From Muricea muricata (taxonomy: Eukaryota > Cnidaria > Anthozoa > Malacalcyonacea > Plexauridae), in the NCBI GenBank assembly GCA_963855995.1, contig OY979724.1:14135032-14199031 (forward strand): a stretch of DNA of 64,000 nucleotides. The letters run 5' to 3'. Below are positions 52,201 through 63,571 of this stretch, piece after piece (the first letter of the stretch is position 1; each line of letters starts with the position of its first letter). The notes beneath the pieces are model-generated. The model was given only the letters and a program-made list of their open reading frames with translations. It was not told the DNA's origin and did no database searches. A program made the position numbers and the translations under genes.

Positions 52201-55200
52201 TCAATTAAAAACGGGTAAATAATTTAAACCACATTCGACAACGCAGCTGAACGATAATTCTCTGGCTCTGAATTATTTTCGTTTTGGCTATGTTTAAGAA
52301 TTAATATTAGGCTAGAGAAAACCCCGCTAAGACAATTTAAACTTAGTGGCAATCACTTGAAATCACTTGAAACTTTGCAAAAGATCACTAGAACACATCG
52401 AACAACGACTGAATTAGGTATTTGCTACATGGTTTAAATTTATTTGTATGTTTCCTGTGGAGTTGATCGTGAATTTGAACTTTGACAGGTGTTTATCATT
52501 TTTTCAGGCAATTGAAAGAAAGACAATACTGGAAAATGAACTAGATGAAAGCGAGACGTTAGTTACTTCCCAATAGCCAAAACGAAAATAATTCAGAGCA
52601 AGAGAATTATCGTTCAGCTGCGTTGTCGAATGTGGTTTAAATTATTTACCCGTTTTTAATCGAACGAGGTACAAATTTTTACAAAAATTGTCATAATAAA
52701 GTATTGGAAAAAAAATGCTATACCACTTAGTTAGGGTTTTCGAGAAGTACCATGCGAGATTACATGCTAGCGTAATCAATTTACGTTAGCAGATTTCAAA
52801 AGGAGTGAGGAATTCTGCTACCTTTGAAGGATTAGCCTTAGGATGGTAAAAAAGAGAGAAAACGATGGTGAAATGGGCAGAGTATTGTAATAAAAGATGG
52901 CTTTGGACATTTGGCGCCTTGAGAGAATTGGACGTTGTTGTCGCCAACATTAACGGCCAATTGACTGCCTTCGCCTAATGTCCACCATCTCTGGCTCGAA
53001 TTCGAACTATTAGGGGAGGGTAGAAGCGGCCCCCAGACCATAAGTGCTAAAACCCTGGAATTCTAGATTCGAATCCGACCATCGACAGTATAGAATCACC
53101 GTTCGTATTGATATACGTTAGGCTCCGCTGTTGCAAGGATTGTGGTTGCATTAACAGCAATCACGCGCATGCGCAGACGTTTTTCCGTGGTGTTAATGCA
53201 ACCACAATCCTTGCAACAGCGGAGCCTAACGTATATCAATACGAACGGTGATTCTATACTGTCGATGGTCGGATTCGAATCTAGAATTCCAGGGTTTTAG
53301 CACTCATGGTCTGGGGGCCGCTTCTACCCTCCCCTAATAGTTCGAATTCGAGCCAGAGGTGGTGAACAGGCAATTGGCAGTCAATTGGATGTTAATGTTG
53401 GCGAAAACAACGTCCAATTCTGTCCAAAGCCACCTTTTATAACAATACTTGGTCCGTTATGAAAATACTTAGTCCGTTTCGGCATCGTTACGCTCTCTTT
53501 TTTACCATCCTAAGGCTAATCCTTCGAAGCAGAATTCCTGACTCTGCTAATGTAAATTGATTACGCTAGCATGTAATCTCATATGGTACTTCTCAAAAAT
53601 CCTAATATAAGTGGTATAACGTATTTTTTTCCAATATTTTATTATGGCATTTTTTGTAAAAATTTGTACCTCATTCAATTAAAAACGGGTAAATAATTTA
53701 AACCACATTCGACAACGCAGCTGAACGATAATTCTCTGGCTCTGAATTATTTTCGTTTTGGCTATGTTTAAGAATTAATATTAGGCTAGAGAAAACCCCG
53801 CTAAGACAATTTAAACTTAGTGGCAATCACTTGAAATCACTTGAAACTTTGCAAAAGATCACTAGAACACATCGAACAACGACTGAATTAGGTATTTGCT
53901 GCATGGTTTAAATTTATTTGTATGTTTCCTGTGGAGTTGATCGTGAATTTGAACTTTGACAGGTGTTTATCATTTTTTCAGGCAATTGAAAGAAAGACAA
54001 TACTGGAAAATGAACTAGATGAAAGCGAGACGTTAGTTACTTCCCAATAGCGAAAACGAAAATAATTCAGAGCAAGAGAATTATCGTTCAGCTGCGTTGT
54101 CGAATGTGGTTTAAATTATTTACCCGTTTTTAATTGAACGAGGTACAAATTTTTACAAAAATTGTCATAATAAAGTATTGGAAAAAAAATGCTATACCAC
54201 TTAGTTAGGGTTTTCGAGAAGTACCATGCGAGATTACATGCTAGCGTAATCAATTTACGTTAGCAGATTTCAAAAGGAGTGAGGAATTCTGCTACCTTTG
54301 AAGGATTAGCCTTAGGATGGTAAAAAAGAGAGAAAACGATGGTGAAATGGGCAGAGTATTGTAATAAAAGATGGCTTTGGACATTTGGCGCCTTGAGAGA
54401 ATTGGACGTTGTTGTCGCCAACATTAACGGCCAATTGACTGCCTTCGCCTAATATCCACCATCTCTGGCTCGAATTCGAACTATTAGGGGAGGGTAGAAG
54501 CGGCCCCCAGACCATAAGTGCTAAAACCCTGGGATTCTAGATTCGAATCCGACCATCGACAGTATAGAATCACCGTTCGTATTGATATACGTTAGGCTCC
54601 GCTGTTGCAAGGATTGTGGTTGCATTAACAGCAATCACGCGCATGCGCAGACGTTTTTCCGTGGTGTTAATGCAACCACAATCCTTGCAACAGCGGAGCC
54701 TAACGTATATCAATACGAACGGTGATTCTATACTGTCGATGGTCGGATTCGAATCTAGAATTCCAGGGTTTTAGCACTCATGGTCTGGGGGCCGCTTCTA
54801 CCCTCCCCTAATAGTTCGAATTCGAGCCAGAGGTGGTGAACAGGCAATTGGCAGTCAATTGGATGTTAATGTTGGCGAAAACAACGTCCAATTCTGTCCA
54901 AAGCCACCTTTTATAACAATACTTGGTCCATTTCAAATGTCCAAAGCCATCTTTTATGAAAATACTTAGTCCGTTTCGCCATCGTTACGCTCTCTTTTTT
55001 ACCATCCTAAGGCTAATCTTTCGAAGCAGAATTCCTGACTCTGCTAATGTAAATTGATTACGCTAGCATGTAATCTCATATGGTACTTCTCAAAAATCCT
55101 AATATAAGTGGTATAACGTATTTTTTTCCAATATTTTATTATGGCATTTTTTGTAAAAATTTGTACCTCATTCAATTAAAAACGGGTAAATAATTTAAAC

Positions 55201-57089
55201 CACATTCGACAACGCAGCTGAACGATAATTCTCTGGCTCTGAATTATTTTCGTTTTGGCTATGTTTAAGAATTAATATTAGGCTAGAGAAAACCCCGCTA
55301 AGACAATTTAAACTTAGTGGCAATCACTTGAAATCACTTGAAACTTTGCAAAAGATCACTAGAACACATCGAACAACGACTGAATTAGGTATTTGCTACA
55401 TGGTTTAAATTTATTTGTATGTTTCCTGTGGAGTTGATCGTGAATTTGAACTTTGACAGGTGTTTATCATTTTTTCAGGCAATTGAAAGAAAGACAATAC
55501 TGGAAAATGAACTAGATGAAAGCGAGACGTTAGTTACTTCCCAATAGCCAAAACGAAAATAATTCAGAGCAAGAGAATTATCGTTCAGCTGCGTTGTCGA
55601 ATGTGGTTTAAATTATTTACCCGTTTTTAATTGAACGAGGTACAAATTTTTACAAACTTTGTCACGATAAAGTATTGGAAAAAAAATGCTATACCACTTA
55701 GTTAGGGTTTTCGAGAAGTACCATGCGAGATTACATGCTAGCGTAATCAATTTACGTTAGCAGATTTCAAAAGGAGTGAGGAATTCTGCTACCTTTGAAG
55801 GATTAGCCTTAGGATGGTAAAAAAGAGAGAAAACGATGGTGAAATGGGCAGAGTATTGTAGTAAAAGATGGCTTTGGACATTTGGCGCCTTGAGAGAATT
55901 GGACGTTGTTGTCGCCAACATTAACGGCCAATTGACTGCCTTCGCCTAATATCCACCATCTCTGGCTCGAATTCGGACTATTAGGGGAGGGTGGAAGCGG
56001 CCCCCAGACCATAAGTGCTAAAACCCTGGAGTTCTAGATTCGAATCCGACCATCGACAGTATAGAATCACCGTTCGTATTGATATACGTTAGGCTCCGCT
56101 GTTGCAAGGATTGTGGTTGCATTAACAGCAATCACGCGCATGCGCAGACGTTTTTCCGTGGTGTTAATGCAACCACAATCCTTGCAACAGCGGAGCCTAA
56201 CGTATATCAATACGAACGGTGATTCTATATTGTCGATGGTCGGATTCGAACCTAGAATTCCAGGGTTTTAGCACTCATGGTCTGGGGGCCGCTTCTACCC
56301 TCCCCTAACAGTCCGAATTCGGGCCAGAGATGGCGGACATTAGGCGAAGGCAGTTAATTGAACGTTAATGTTGGCGAAAACAACGCCCAATTCTCCCGGC
56401 GCTTAATGCCCGAAGCCATCGTTATGCTCTCTTTTTTACCATCCTAAGGCTAATCCTTCGAAGGTAGCAGTAAATTCGTAAATTGGTTAATCTAGCATGT
56501 AATCTCATATGGTACTTCTCAAAAACCCTAATATAAGTGGTATAACGTATTTTTTTCCGATATTTTATTATGGCATTTTTTGTGAAAAATTGTACCTCAT
56601 TCAATTAAAAATGGGTAAATAATTTAAAACACATTCGACAACACAGCTGAACGATAATTCTCTTGCTCTGAATTATTTTCGTTTTGCGTATGTTTAAGAA
56701 TTAATTATAGGCTAGAGAAAACCCCGCTCACACAATTTAAACTTAGTGGCAATCACTTGAAATCACTTGAAACTTTGCAAAAACGAGGGAATATGTCTTC
56801 CTTTATGAAAAAACTCATTTCTAGCCAGTTAAACTCATTTTTGCAAGTTTTCAAAATTTCACCTATGGTCTCCTGATCCAATGGCTTATTTGGTAATTTG
56901 GTATTTGGGGGTGAAATATGGTAACTTGGCATAATGACTTGAAATCACTCGAAACTTTGCAAGAGATCACTAGAACACATTGAACAGCGACTGAATTAGG
57001 TATTTGCGACATGGTTTAAATTTATTTGTATGTTTCCTGTGGAGTTGATGGTGAATTTGAACTTTGACAGGTATTTATCACTTTTCCAG

Positions 57090-57460
57090 GGAATTGAAAG
57101 AAAGGCAATACTGCAAAATGAACTAGATGAAAAGGAGACGTTTGTTGAAACAGTCCAAAGACGGAACGATGAAGCAAGAAGTACATTGTATGAATTCTGA
57201 TATTCCTAAAGAAACAATGTTAAAGTACATTTTCTGTCGTCAGATCTGCATCAAGAACTTGCAGTAAGAATGCAGAAGAACTTAGAGCTTCAAAAAACAG
57301 CAGAAAAGACTGATATAGATGGAAAGAAAGACGAGAAAAGAAAATCTCATATTAAAGAAGACGTTAAGACTGATTCGATTGGAACATCACTTCACAAAGT
57401 TCAGAATGGCAGTACTAGAATGGCAGTAAATATAGTTGGTGATCGTTTACGGAAGTTGGG
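57090..57460 (+). pseudogene. NudE (NDE1/NDEL1) two-exon fragment
   Basis: NudE proteins bind LIS1 and dynein. Exon A (57090-57180) follows CTTTTCCAG and reads GIERKAILQNELDEKETFVE then TVQRRNDEAR; a 63-bp intron follows; exon B (57244-57460) reads NLHQELAVRMQKNLELQ, a Lys-rich linker, then MAVNIVGDRLRKLG before donor GTATGT. This spans the end of the coiled coil and the INIVGDLLRK-like motif of the family. Both exons are open and in phase. No exons for the N-terminal coiled coil exist between the NPRL3 promoter and the array, nor C-terminal exons further right. It is most likely a broken gene or partial duplicate. If earlier exons lie outside the window it could still be real, but nested genes on the other strand make this unlikely. 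Confidence 0.75.
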
Positions 57461-57601
57461 GTATGTTGTATGTTCATCTTGCTTTTGCGCAAGAATATTT
57501 CACGCTTATATTTATAAATCGCGGCCAGTCCTTATTTCACCTATCTATTAATATGCATTGTGAGCTTTTAGAATCAGCCAGACAATCAATTCATGTACAG
57601 T

Positions 57602-58120
57602 AACATTTGTCACATTTCAGCGACAATGTTAACCTTTTTTGTCTTCCGATCGCGTATATTTGCTCTTAAACTTGCCAAAAGATACACATAACCCGGGTAA
57701 AATATTCGCAAAATCGCCATTTTTAAGATGACAACATATGCTTGTCAGTCTCGAATCATGCGCATGCGCAGACGTTTTTCCGCGGCCGTGTTAATGCTCC
57801 ACGCTTTGCAAGCAGCAGAGCCTAACGTATATCTATACAAACGGTGATTCTATAGTATTGATGGGTCGGATTCGGGTCTAGAATCCCAGGGTCTTAGCAC
57901 TCATGGTCTGGGGGCCGCTTCTACCGCTCCCTTAATAGTCCGAATTCGAGCCAGGGATGGTGGATATTAGGCGAAGGCAGTCAATTGGATGTCAATGTTG
58001 GCGACATCAACGTCCAATTCTGTCCCGGCGCCAAATGTCCAAAGCCATCTTTTATAACTAATTTATAACAATACTTGGTCCATTTCACCATCGTTTTTTT
58101 TGCCATCTCTCTTTTTTACC
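57602..58120 (+). repeat. Diverged solo copy of the array half-element, right edge
   Basis: Starts CATTTCAGCGACAATGTTAA like the left-edge copy. It contains the TATATTTGCTCTTAAACTTG stretch, then GCGCATGCGC and a diverged right arm up to the minisatellite. Because it holds both alternative centre sequences in a row, it may be closest to the ancestral element from which both unit types derive. Confidence 0.75.
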
Positions 58121-58121
58121 A

Positions 58122-60360
58122 TACCAAAGTCGTAAAATCTCTGAAAACAATAATTTCAATCCTTATGATAACATTTTCCAACAGTAAAGACACAATAATT
58201 CGTGTATTAATAGGCTTGGCTAGATATTGACAAAAAATTGTACCTATTTAACCAAAGTCATAAAATCTCTGAAAACAATAATTTCAATCGTTATAATAAC
58301 ATTTTCAAACACTAAATACATAATAATTCGTGTAATAATAGGCTTGGTTAAATAATGACAAAATTTGATCATGTTTATCCAAAGTCGTAAAATCTCTGAA
58401 AACAATGCAGCAGTTAAAGACACAATACATAAAGACACAATAATTTGTGTAATAATGGGCTTGGTTAAACAATGACAAAATTTGTACCTATTGAACCAAA
58501 GTCATAAAATCTCTGAAAACAATAATTTCAATCCTTATGATAACATTTTCCAACACTAAAGACACAATAAATCGTGTAATAATAGGCTTGGTTAAATAAT
58601 GACAAAATTTGTACCTATTTAACCAAAGTCATAAAATCTCTGAAAACAATAATTTGAATCCTTATAATAACATTTTCCAACACTAAAGACACAATAATTC
58701 GTGTAATAATAGGCTTGGTTAAATAATGACAAAATTTGATCATGTTTATCCAAAGTCGTAAAATCTCTGAAAACAATGCAGCAGTTAAAGACACAATACA
58801 TAAAGACACAATAATTCGTGTAATAATGGGCTTGGTTAAACAATGACAAAATTTGTACCTATTGAACCAAAGTCATAAAATCTCTGAAAACAATAATTTC
58901 AATCCTTATGATAACATTTTCCAGCACTAAAGACACAATAAATCGTGTAATAATAGGCTTGGTTAAATAATGACAAAATTTGTACCTATTTAACCAAAGT
59001 CATAAAATCTCTGAAAACAATAATTTGAATCCTTATAATAACATTTTCCAACACTAAAGACACAATAATTCGTGTAATAATAGGCTTGGTTAAATAATGA
59101 CAAAATTTGTACCTAAATCTCTGAAAACAATAATTTCAATCCTTATGATAACATTTTCCAACACTAAAAACACAATAATTCATGTAATAATAGACTTGTC
59201 TAAATATTGACAAAATTTGTACCTATTTAACCAAATAATTCGTGCAACAATATATAGGCTTGGTTAAATGATGACAAAATTTCATCAGGTTTAACCAAAC
59301 TCATAAAACCTCTGAAAACAATCCAGCAGCTTTTACAAGAACATTTTTAAACACTAAAGACACACTAATTCGTATAATAATGGGCTTGGTTAAACAATGA
59401 CAAAATTTGTACCTATTGAACCAAAGTCATAAAATCTCTGAAAACAATAGTTTCAATCCTTATAATAACATTTTCCAACACTAAAGACACAATAATTCGT
59501 GTAATGATAGACTTGGCTAAATAGTGACAAAATTTGTTCCTATGTAACCAAAGTCATAAAATCTCTGAAAACAATACAGCAGCCCTTACAGTAATATTTT
59601 TAAACACTAAAGACACAATAATTCGTATAATAATGGGCTTGGTTAAACAATGACAAAATGTGTACCTATTGAACCAAAGTCATAAAATCTCTGAAAACAA
59701 TAATTTCAATCCTTATAATAACATTTTCCAACACTAAAGACACAATAATTCGTGTAATAATTGACTTGGCTAAATAATGACAAAATTTGTTCCTATGTAA
59801 CCAAAGTCATAAAATCTCTGAAAACAATACAGCAGCCCTTACAGTAATATTTTTAAACACTAAAGACACAATAATTCGTATAATAATAGGCTTGGCTAAA
59901 TAATGACAAAATTTGTTCCTATGTAACCAAAGTCATAAAATCTCTGAAAACAATACAGCAGCCTTTACAGTAATATTTTTAAACACTAAAGACAGAATAA
60001 TTCGTGCAATAATAGGCTTGGTTAAATGATGACAAAATTTGATCAGGTTTAACCAAACTCATAAAATCTCTGAAAACAATATAGCAGCCCTTATAATAAC
60101 ATTCTAAAACACTAAAGACACAATAATTCGTGTAATAATGGGCTTGGTTAAACAATGACAAAATTTGTACCTATTTAACCAAAGTCATAAAATCTCTGAA
60201 AACAATAATTTCAATCCTTATAATAACATTTTCAAACGCTAAATACATAATAATTCGTGTAGTAATAGGCTTTGTTAAATAATGTCACAATTTGATCACG
60301 TTTAATCAAAATCATAAAATCTCTGATCATGAAAACAATACAGCAGTCCCTATAAGAACA
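58122..60360. repeat. Minisatellite, about 127-bp unit, roughly 18 copies
   Basis: Each unit carries GTCATAAAATCTCTGAAAAC, then CACTAAAGACACAATAATTC and GGCTTGGTTAAATAATGAC. Unit starts such as 58129, 58257, 58384, 58501 and 58628 give lengths of 117-128 bp. Copies vary by substitutions and indels, with two sub-variants (ATAATTTCAATCC against ATACAGCAGCCC) that partly alternate. Minus-strand frames inside are repeat artefacts. Confidence 0.9.
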
Positions 60361-61544
60361 TTTTTAAACCCAGGTTTAGCTGCTAGAATGATGGCATTGT
60401 CACAGCCAAGGAGACAAAAACATACAGGTCCCAACATGAGTGAGACTTATGTTGGGTATTCTGTACTGAAGTTCCAAAGTATAGTGACCAAACATTACTA
60501 AAGATTTCTCATTAAATAAACATTAAATTTCTGTGGATGGCTAGATACTGTTAACTTAACCTTAATAAGACAGTTACTGAATGTTGCAAAAAGATGGCAT
60601 GGGCAGAAGGATAGTATACAGGGAGTGATAAAAAATAGTCCACTTAACTAGCTTATTTTCAAACTAGCCACAGTCTGTTGCATTATTCTCACATTTTTAA
60701 ATGTTTCAAACAACAGTCTTGTACCCACAAGAAATCAATAATGTTGATTGTTTGAAAATTTTCATGTTTATGAACCTGCAGTCCAGACGGGAAAGATTAT
60801 GTGCTGAGATTTAAAATATTTAATAGAAAATATATAGGGACTAAAATATAGGCAATTTAATAGAAGATATTTAATAGAAAATTTATTAGAAGACATCAAA
60901 ATTGCAGCCCAATACTGTATCTTGGGTGTCCAGTACAAACAATCCACTTTGATAGGCAGTCAGATACTGTAGACTGATGACCTAGACTGGAAAGCATGGC
61001 TGTTTTTAAAAAGATCTCGAGTTTCAAAAATTTCAAATGTACAGCGTGCAAACCTGTGTCAAATGCTTTTCAGTGTGCATGTTTGATACCTAGCACTGGC
61101 CGTATTCAACATATTCAGCATTAAGCCAAGTATGCAAACCTGAACACAACAAAAATTCTCGAGTGTGTAACTGCCATACTTTCCAGACCATACCGGCTGA
61201 TTACAAAATAAAGTCAAAAGAGACTTACTTGCGGGTTTTATATAGGACTATAATTGTAGGTTGAATACAATCTGGAATTTTTACCTGCCTGTTTCCCATC
61301 ACATGATCACTACATGCAATGAATTACTAAACTTCGTGACTAGACAGACTATAGTCTATCAATACTTATTATTTAAAGTACAGTGCTTCATAAAGATTTC
61401 AAGCAATGATAAAATTGATAATCTCAAATGTGAGATCATGACATGCGAAAATTATCGCTTTTCAAACAATCAACTAATAGCTTCTGGACATTTTATATTA
61501 ATAGAAAACACTGTAGTTTATATAATATATAAACAGAAAAATAC
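60361..61544. other. Spacer, one weak exon candidate
   Basis: Mostly AT-rich sequence with no gene recognised. At 60371-60427, after CCCAG, a plus-strand frame reads GLAARMMALSQPRRQKHTG before a GTCCC donor-like site. The RMxxLSQPRRQK pattern recalls THEG-type repeats of sperm microtubule proteins, but one short match is not enough for a call. Confidence 0.2.
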
Positions 61545-61720
61545 ATGGTGCTAGGAAATGTCCTCGTTCGCTGCACCTTGCAACCTTCAATGCAAGTTTG
61601 GCAGCGTCGAAGGATGCCTTGAACTGCTCGTCGAACCATCGCCGGGTCGTTCGCCAAAAGAGCAACTTCCTAACGAATGCGAGCTTGCAAGTCATTTAGG
61701 TCAATTGGAGGGCTGGTATA
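61545..61720 (-). pseudogene. Mariner-type transposase, C-terminal remnant
   Basis: Reads DLNDLQARIR, stop, EVALLANDPAMVRRAV then RRCQTCIE on the minus strand, the usual C-terminus of DDE transposases of the Tc1/mariner superfamily. An in-frame TAG and a later frameshift break it. It was contiguous with the piece at 63572-64000 before the LINE inserted. Confidence 0.8.
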
Positions 61721-61743
61721 GATAGATAGATAGATAGATAGAT
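61717..61743. repeat. (GATA)n microsatellite at the LINE 3' end
   Basis: Six to seven GATA units. On the minus strand they form the TATC tail directly after the LINE 3' sequence, as commonly found at CR1/L2 3' ends. Confidence 0.85.
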
Positions 61744-63571
61744 CGTTTTATTAGAAATACCTGTACATTGCAGCCACAATAAGCTGAATTGCGTAACTTT
61801 ACATGAAAATAGATAATACAATAGTAAGAATGTTAGTTAGAATATATACAATAGAATTCTCTAAGAATTATTTAGAAATTGGAACAGCGTTACTGTCGTT
61901 ATATGCCCTACAACCAGATACTATAAAGGAGTTAAAGAAGCGATCAGTTTTTGCTCGTGGTACATTCAGTGGTCTTTGTTTCCTTAAAATGGGTCTAGGG
62001 GTTTCATTAACTTTTGGGATAAGATGATTCAATTTATTATTATGGTTCTCTAAAATTTCTTTGAAGAGTTTCGCGGTGAGGTAACAATGTCGCTCATTGA
62101 CGGAATTGATATTTGCTTCGACCAGTGCAGCAGAGTATGGCAGGTGCGGGAAAATACAACGCATTGCTCTCTTTTGGATGCGTTCCAGGTCTGCACGCAA
62201 ATATTTTGGTAGCGCGTGATAGAACACTTGGCAAGCATAGTCTAAGGAGGATCTAATACATGTACAATAATATGCCACCATATCCGCAGTGGACACTTTG
62301 GCTCGTTTTAATTGTACGAGAACATATAGTTTCCGAGATGCCTTTGCCACTAGATTTGCAATGTGGTCATTCCACGAGAGTTTGGAATTTATTGTTACAC
62401 CCAATAACTTGGCACTGGTTACTGTTCTTATCGGGTTGCCTTCAACATGTATAGGTGGTAGATTGGCTTCCTGATGCGAATGAGTAAAAGTAATAGTGAG
62501 TTCTTTAGTTTTGTCACAGTTAAGTTGGAACTTATTCTCTTTTGACCAGTCATGAATTTGGTCGGCTGCCAATTGGACTTCACTTGGGTTGCCCTTAATA
62601 ACAGTTTCGGATACAGTCGAATCATCAACGTATTTCCAGAGGCTGAATGGGTCTGAGATTGACAAGTCATTTATCATAATCAGGAAGAGCCAAGGGCCAA
62701 GTTTAGTTCCCTGAGGCACACCCGAGGGGACTGCTCCCCATTCAGGGAAGCAATCATATCCCAGTTTAACCCTTTGAAGTCTACATGTCAAGAAGCTTAT
62801 AACCCAGTTTATTACACTATTAGGAATATCAAGCTGTTTTATCTTGTTGACGAGCAGGCGATGATCAATCAAATCGAACGCTTTGTTGTAGTCGCATAAT
62901 AATACTCGAATAGTGGATCCTGTTCCATCTGTGTCACCCAGCCACTTGTGAAACATACTAATCAGGGCCGTAACTGTAGAGGAGCCAGGTACTGTTCCAA
63001 ATTGGCGGGGATCAATTATTTTCAGGACGGCTGGTTTTATGTAGTCGTTAACAATTAATTCTTCAGCCATCTTGGAAAGACACGGTGTAAGTGAAATTGG
63101 GTGAAGCTCATTTTTTAGATTAGTAACTAGCCTCACTTTAGGAATTGGGGTAATATTGCAGTCCTCCAGGTAATTGGAACTCTCTGTTCTTTAAAAGAGG
63201 TATTAAGAATATCTGTAATGGGGTCTGCTAGTAATTCAGCATATTCTTTCAAAAGCCAGTTTGGAATATTGTCCGGGCCAGGAGACTTATACTTATTGAG
63301 GTGCCGTAATAAGTGACATACACGAACCACACAAACCTCTAAGACTTCGCCGTCATCCTCGACGTCTAGTTCCATAGTTGACTGGTCAAGTGTGTCGAAA
63401 ACTTGAAGTGGTTCCAATAGAGCAGAATTAATTGCGTTTGCAATTTCTTGGTTCGACATATCCCCAAGATCAGGGACAGATAAGTCGTCCAAAAGATTTG
63501 TACTACTTTTCTTGGAAAGACCACTCAGTTTTTTCATCGCCTTCCACCATTGCTTAGGATTTGCTTAGGAT
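61721..63571 (-). mobile_element. 5'-truncated non-LTR retrotransposon (CR1/L2-like LINE)
   Basis: 1851 bp, ending in (TATC)n and flanked by TATACC direct repeats (ggtata on plus at 61715-61720 and 63572-63577), which are target-site duplications inside the transposase gene. The endonuclease region is missing through 5' truncation. The clade is inferred from the layout of the reverse transcriptase and C-terminal part. Confidence 0.88.
61868..63537 (-). pseudogene. LINE reverse transcriptase, one frameshift
   Basis: The upstream part (63537-about 63160) includes KSPGPDNIPNWLLKEYAELL, the first reverse transcriptase block. The downstream part (to 61868) has the remaining blocks: FGTVPGSST, DYNKAFDLIDH, VPQGTKLGPWLF, the catalytic KYVDDSTV, and LLGVTINSKLSW. 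It ends with a conserved tail (YACQVFYHALPKYL, RIQKRAMRCIFP). The frame changes by one base near 63160, so no continuous product is made. Apart from this it is well preserved, so the insertion is fairly young. Confidence 0.9.

Larger units (their letters stand above)
32073..56690. repeat. Tandem array of 17 palindromic units carrying NudE gene pieces
   Basis: Left arms start at 32073 (unit 1, without linker), then 33555, 35052, 36549, 37970, 39414, 40835, 42309, 43730, 45204, 46678, 48152, 49626, 51100, 52574, 54048 and 55545. Periods are 1497, 1474, 1444 or 1421 bp. The differences come from a 23-bp indel (CATTTCAAATGTCCAAAGCC region) and from a replaced centre in four units. Inner units differ by only a few bases by eye, while the last right arm (after about 56170) is clearly diverged, as expected when unequal exchange homogenises the middle of an array. 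Each period is a ~1.21-kb inverted repeat plus a ~280-bp linker taken from a NudE intron/exon. A 67-codon minus frame recurs in every unit but is not a credible gene. Confidence 0.95.

Noticed and set aside
32321-56012. A 67-codon minus-strand frame repeated 17 times (MVWGPLLPSPNSSNSSQRWW...)
   Set aside because: It recurs only because the array is homogeneous; it lies in a palindrome arm, has no splice or promoter context, and resembles no protein.
58122-60360. CRISPR-like regular repeats
   Set aside because: Units are contiguous variants of one ~127-bp sequence with no unique spacers, and this is an animal genome.
61261-61554. 97-codon plus-strand frame
   Set aside because: No resemblance to any family I know, AT-rich residue bias, and it runs into the transposase remnant on the opposite strand.
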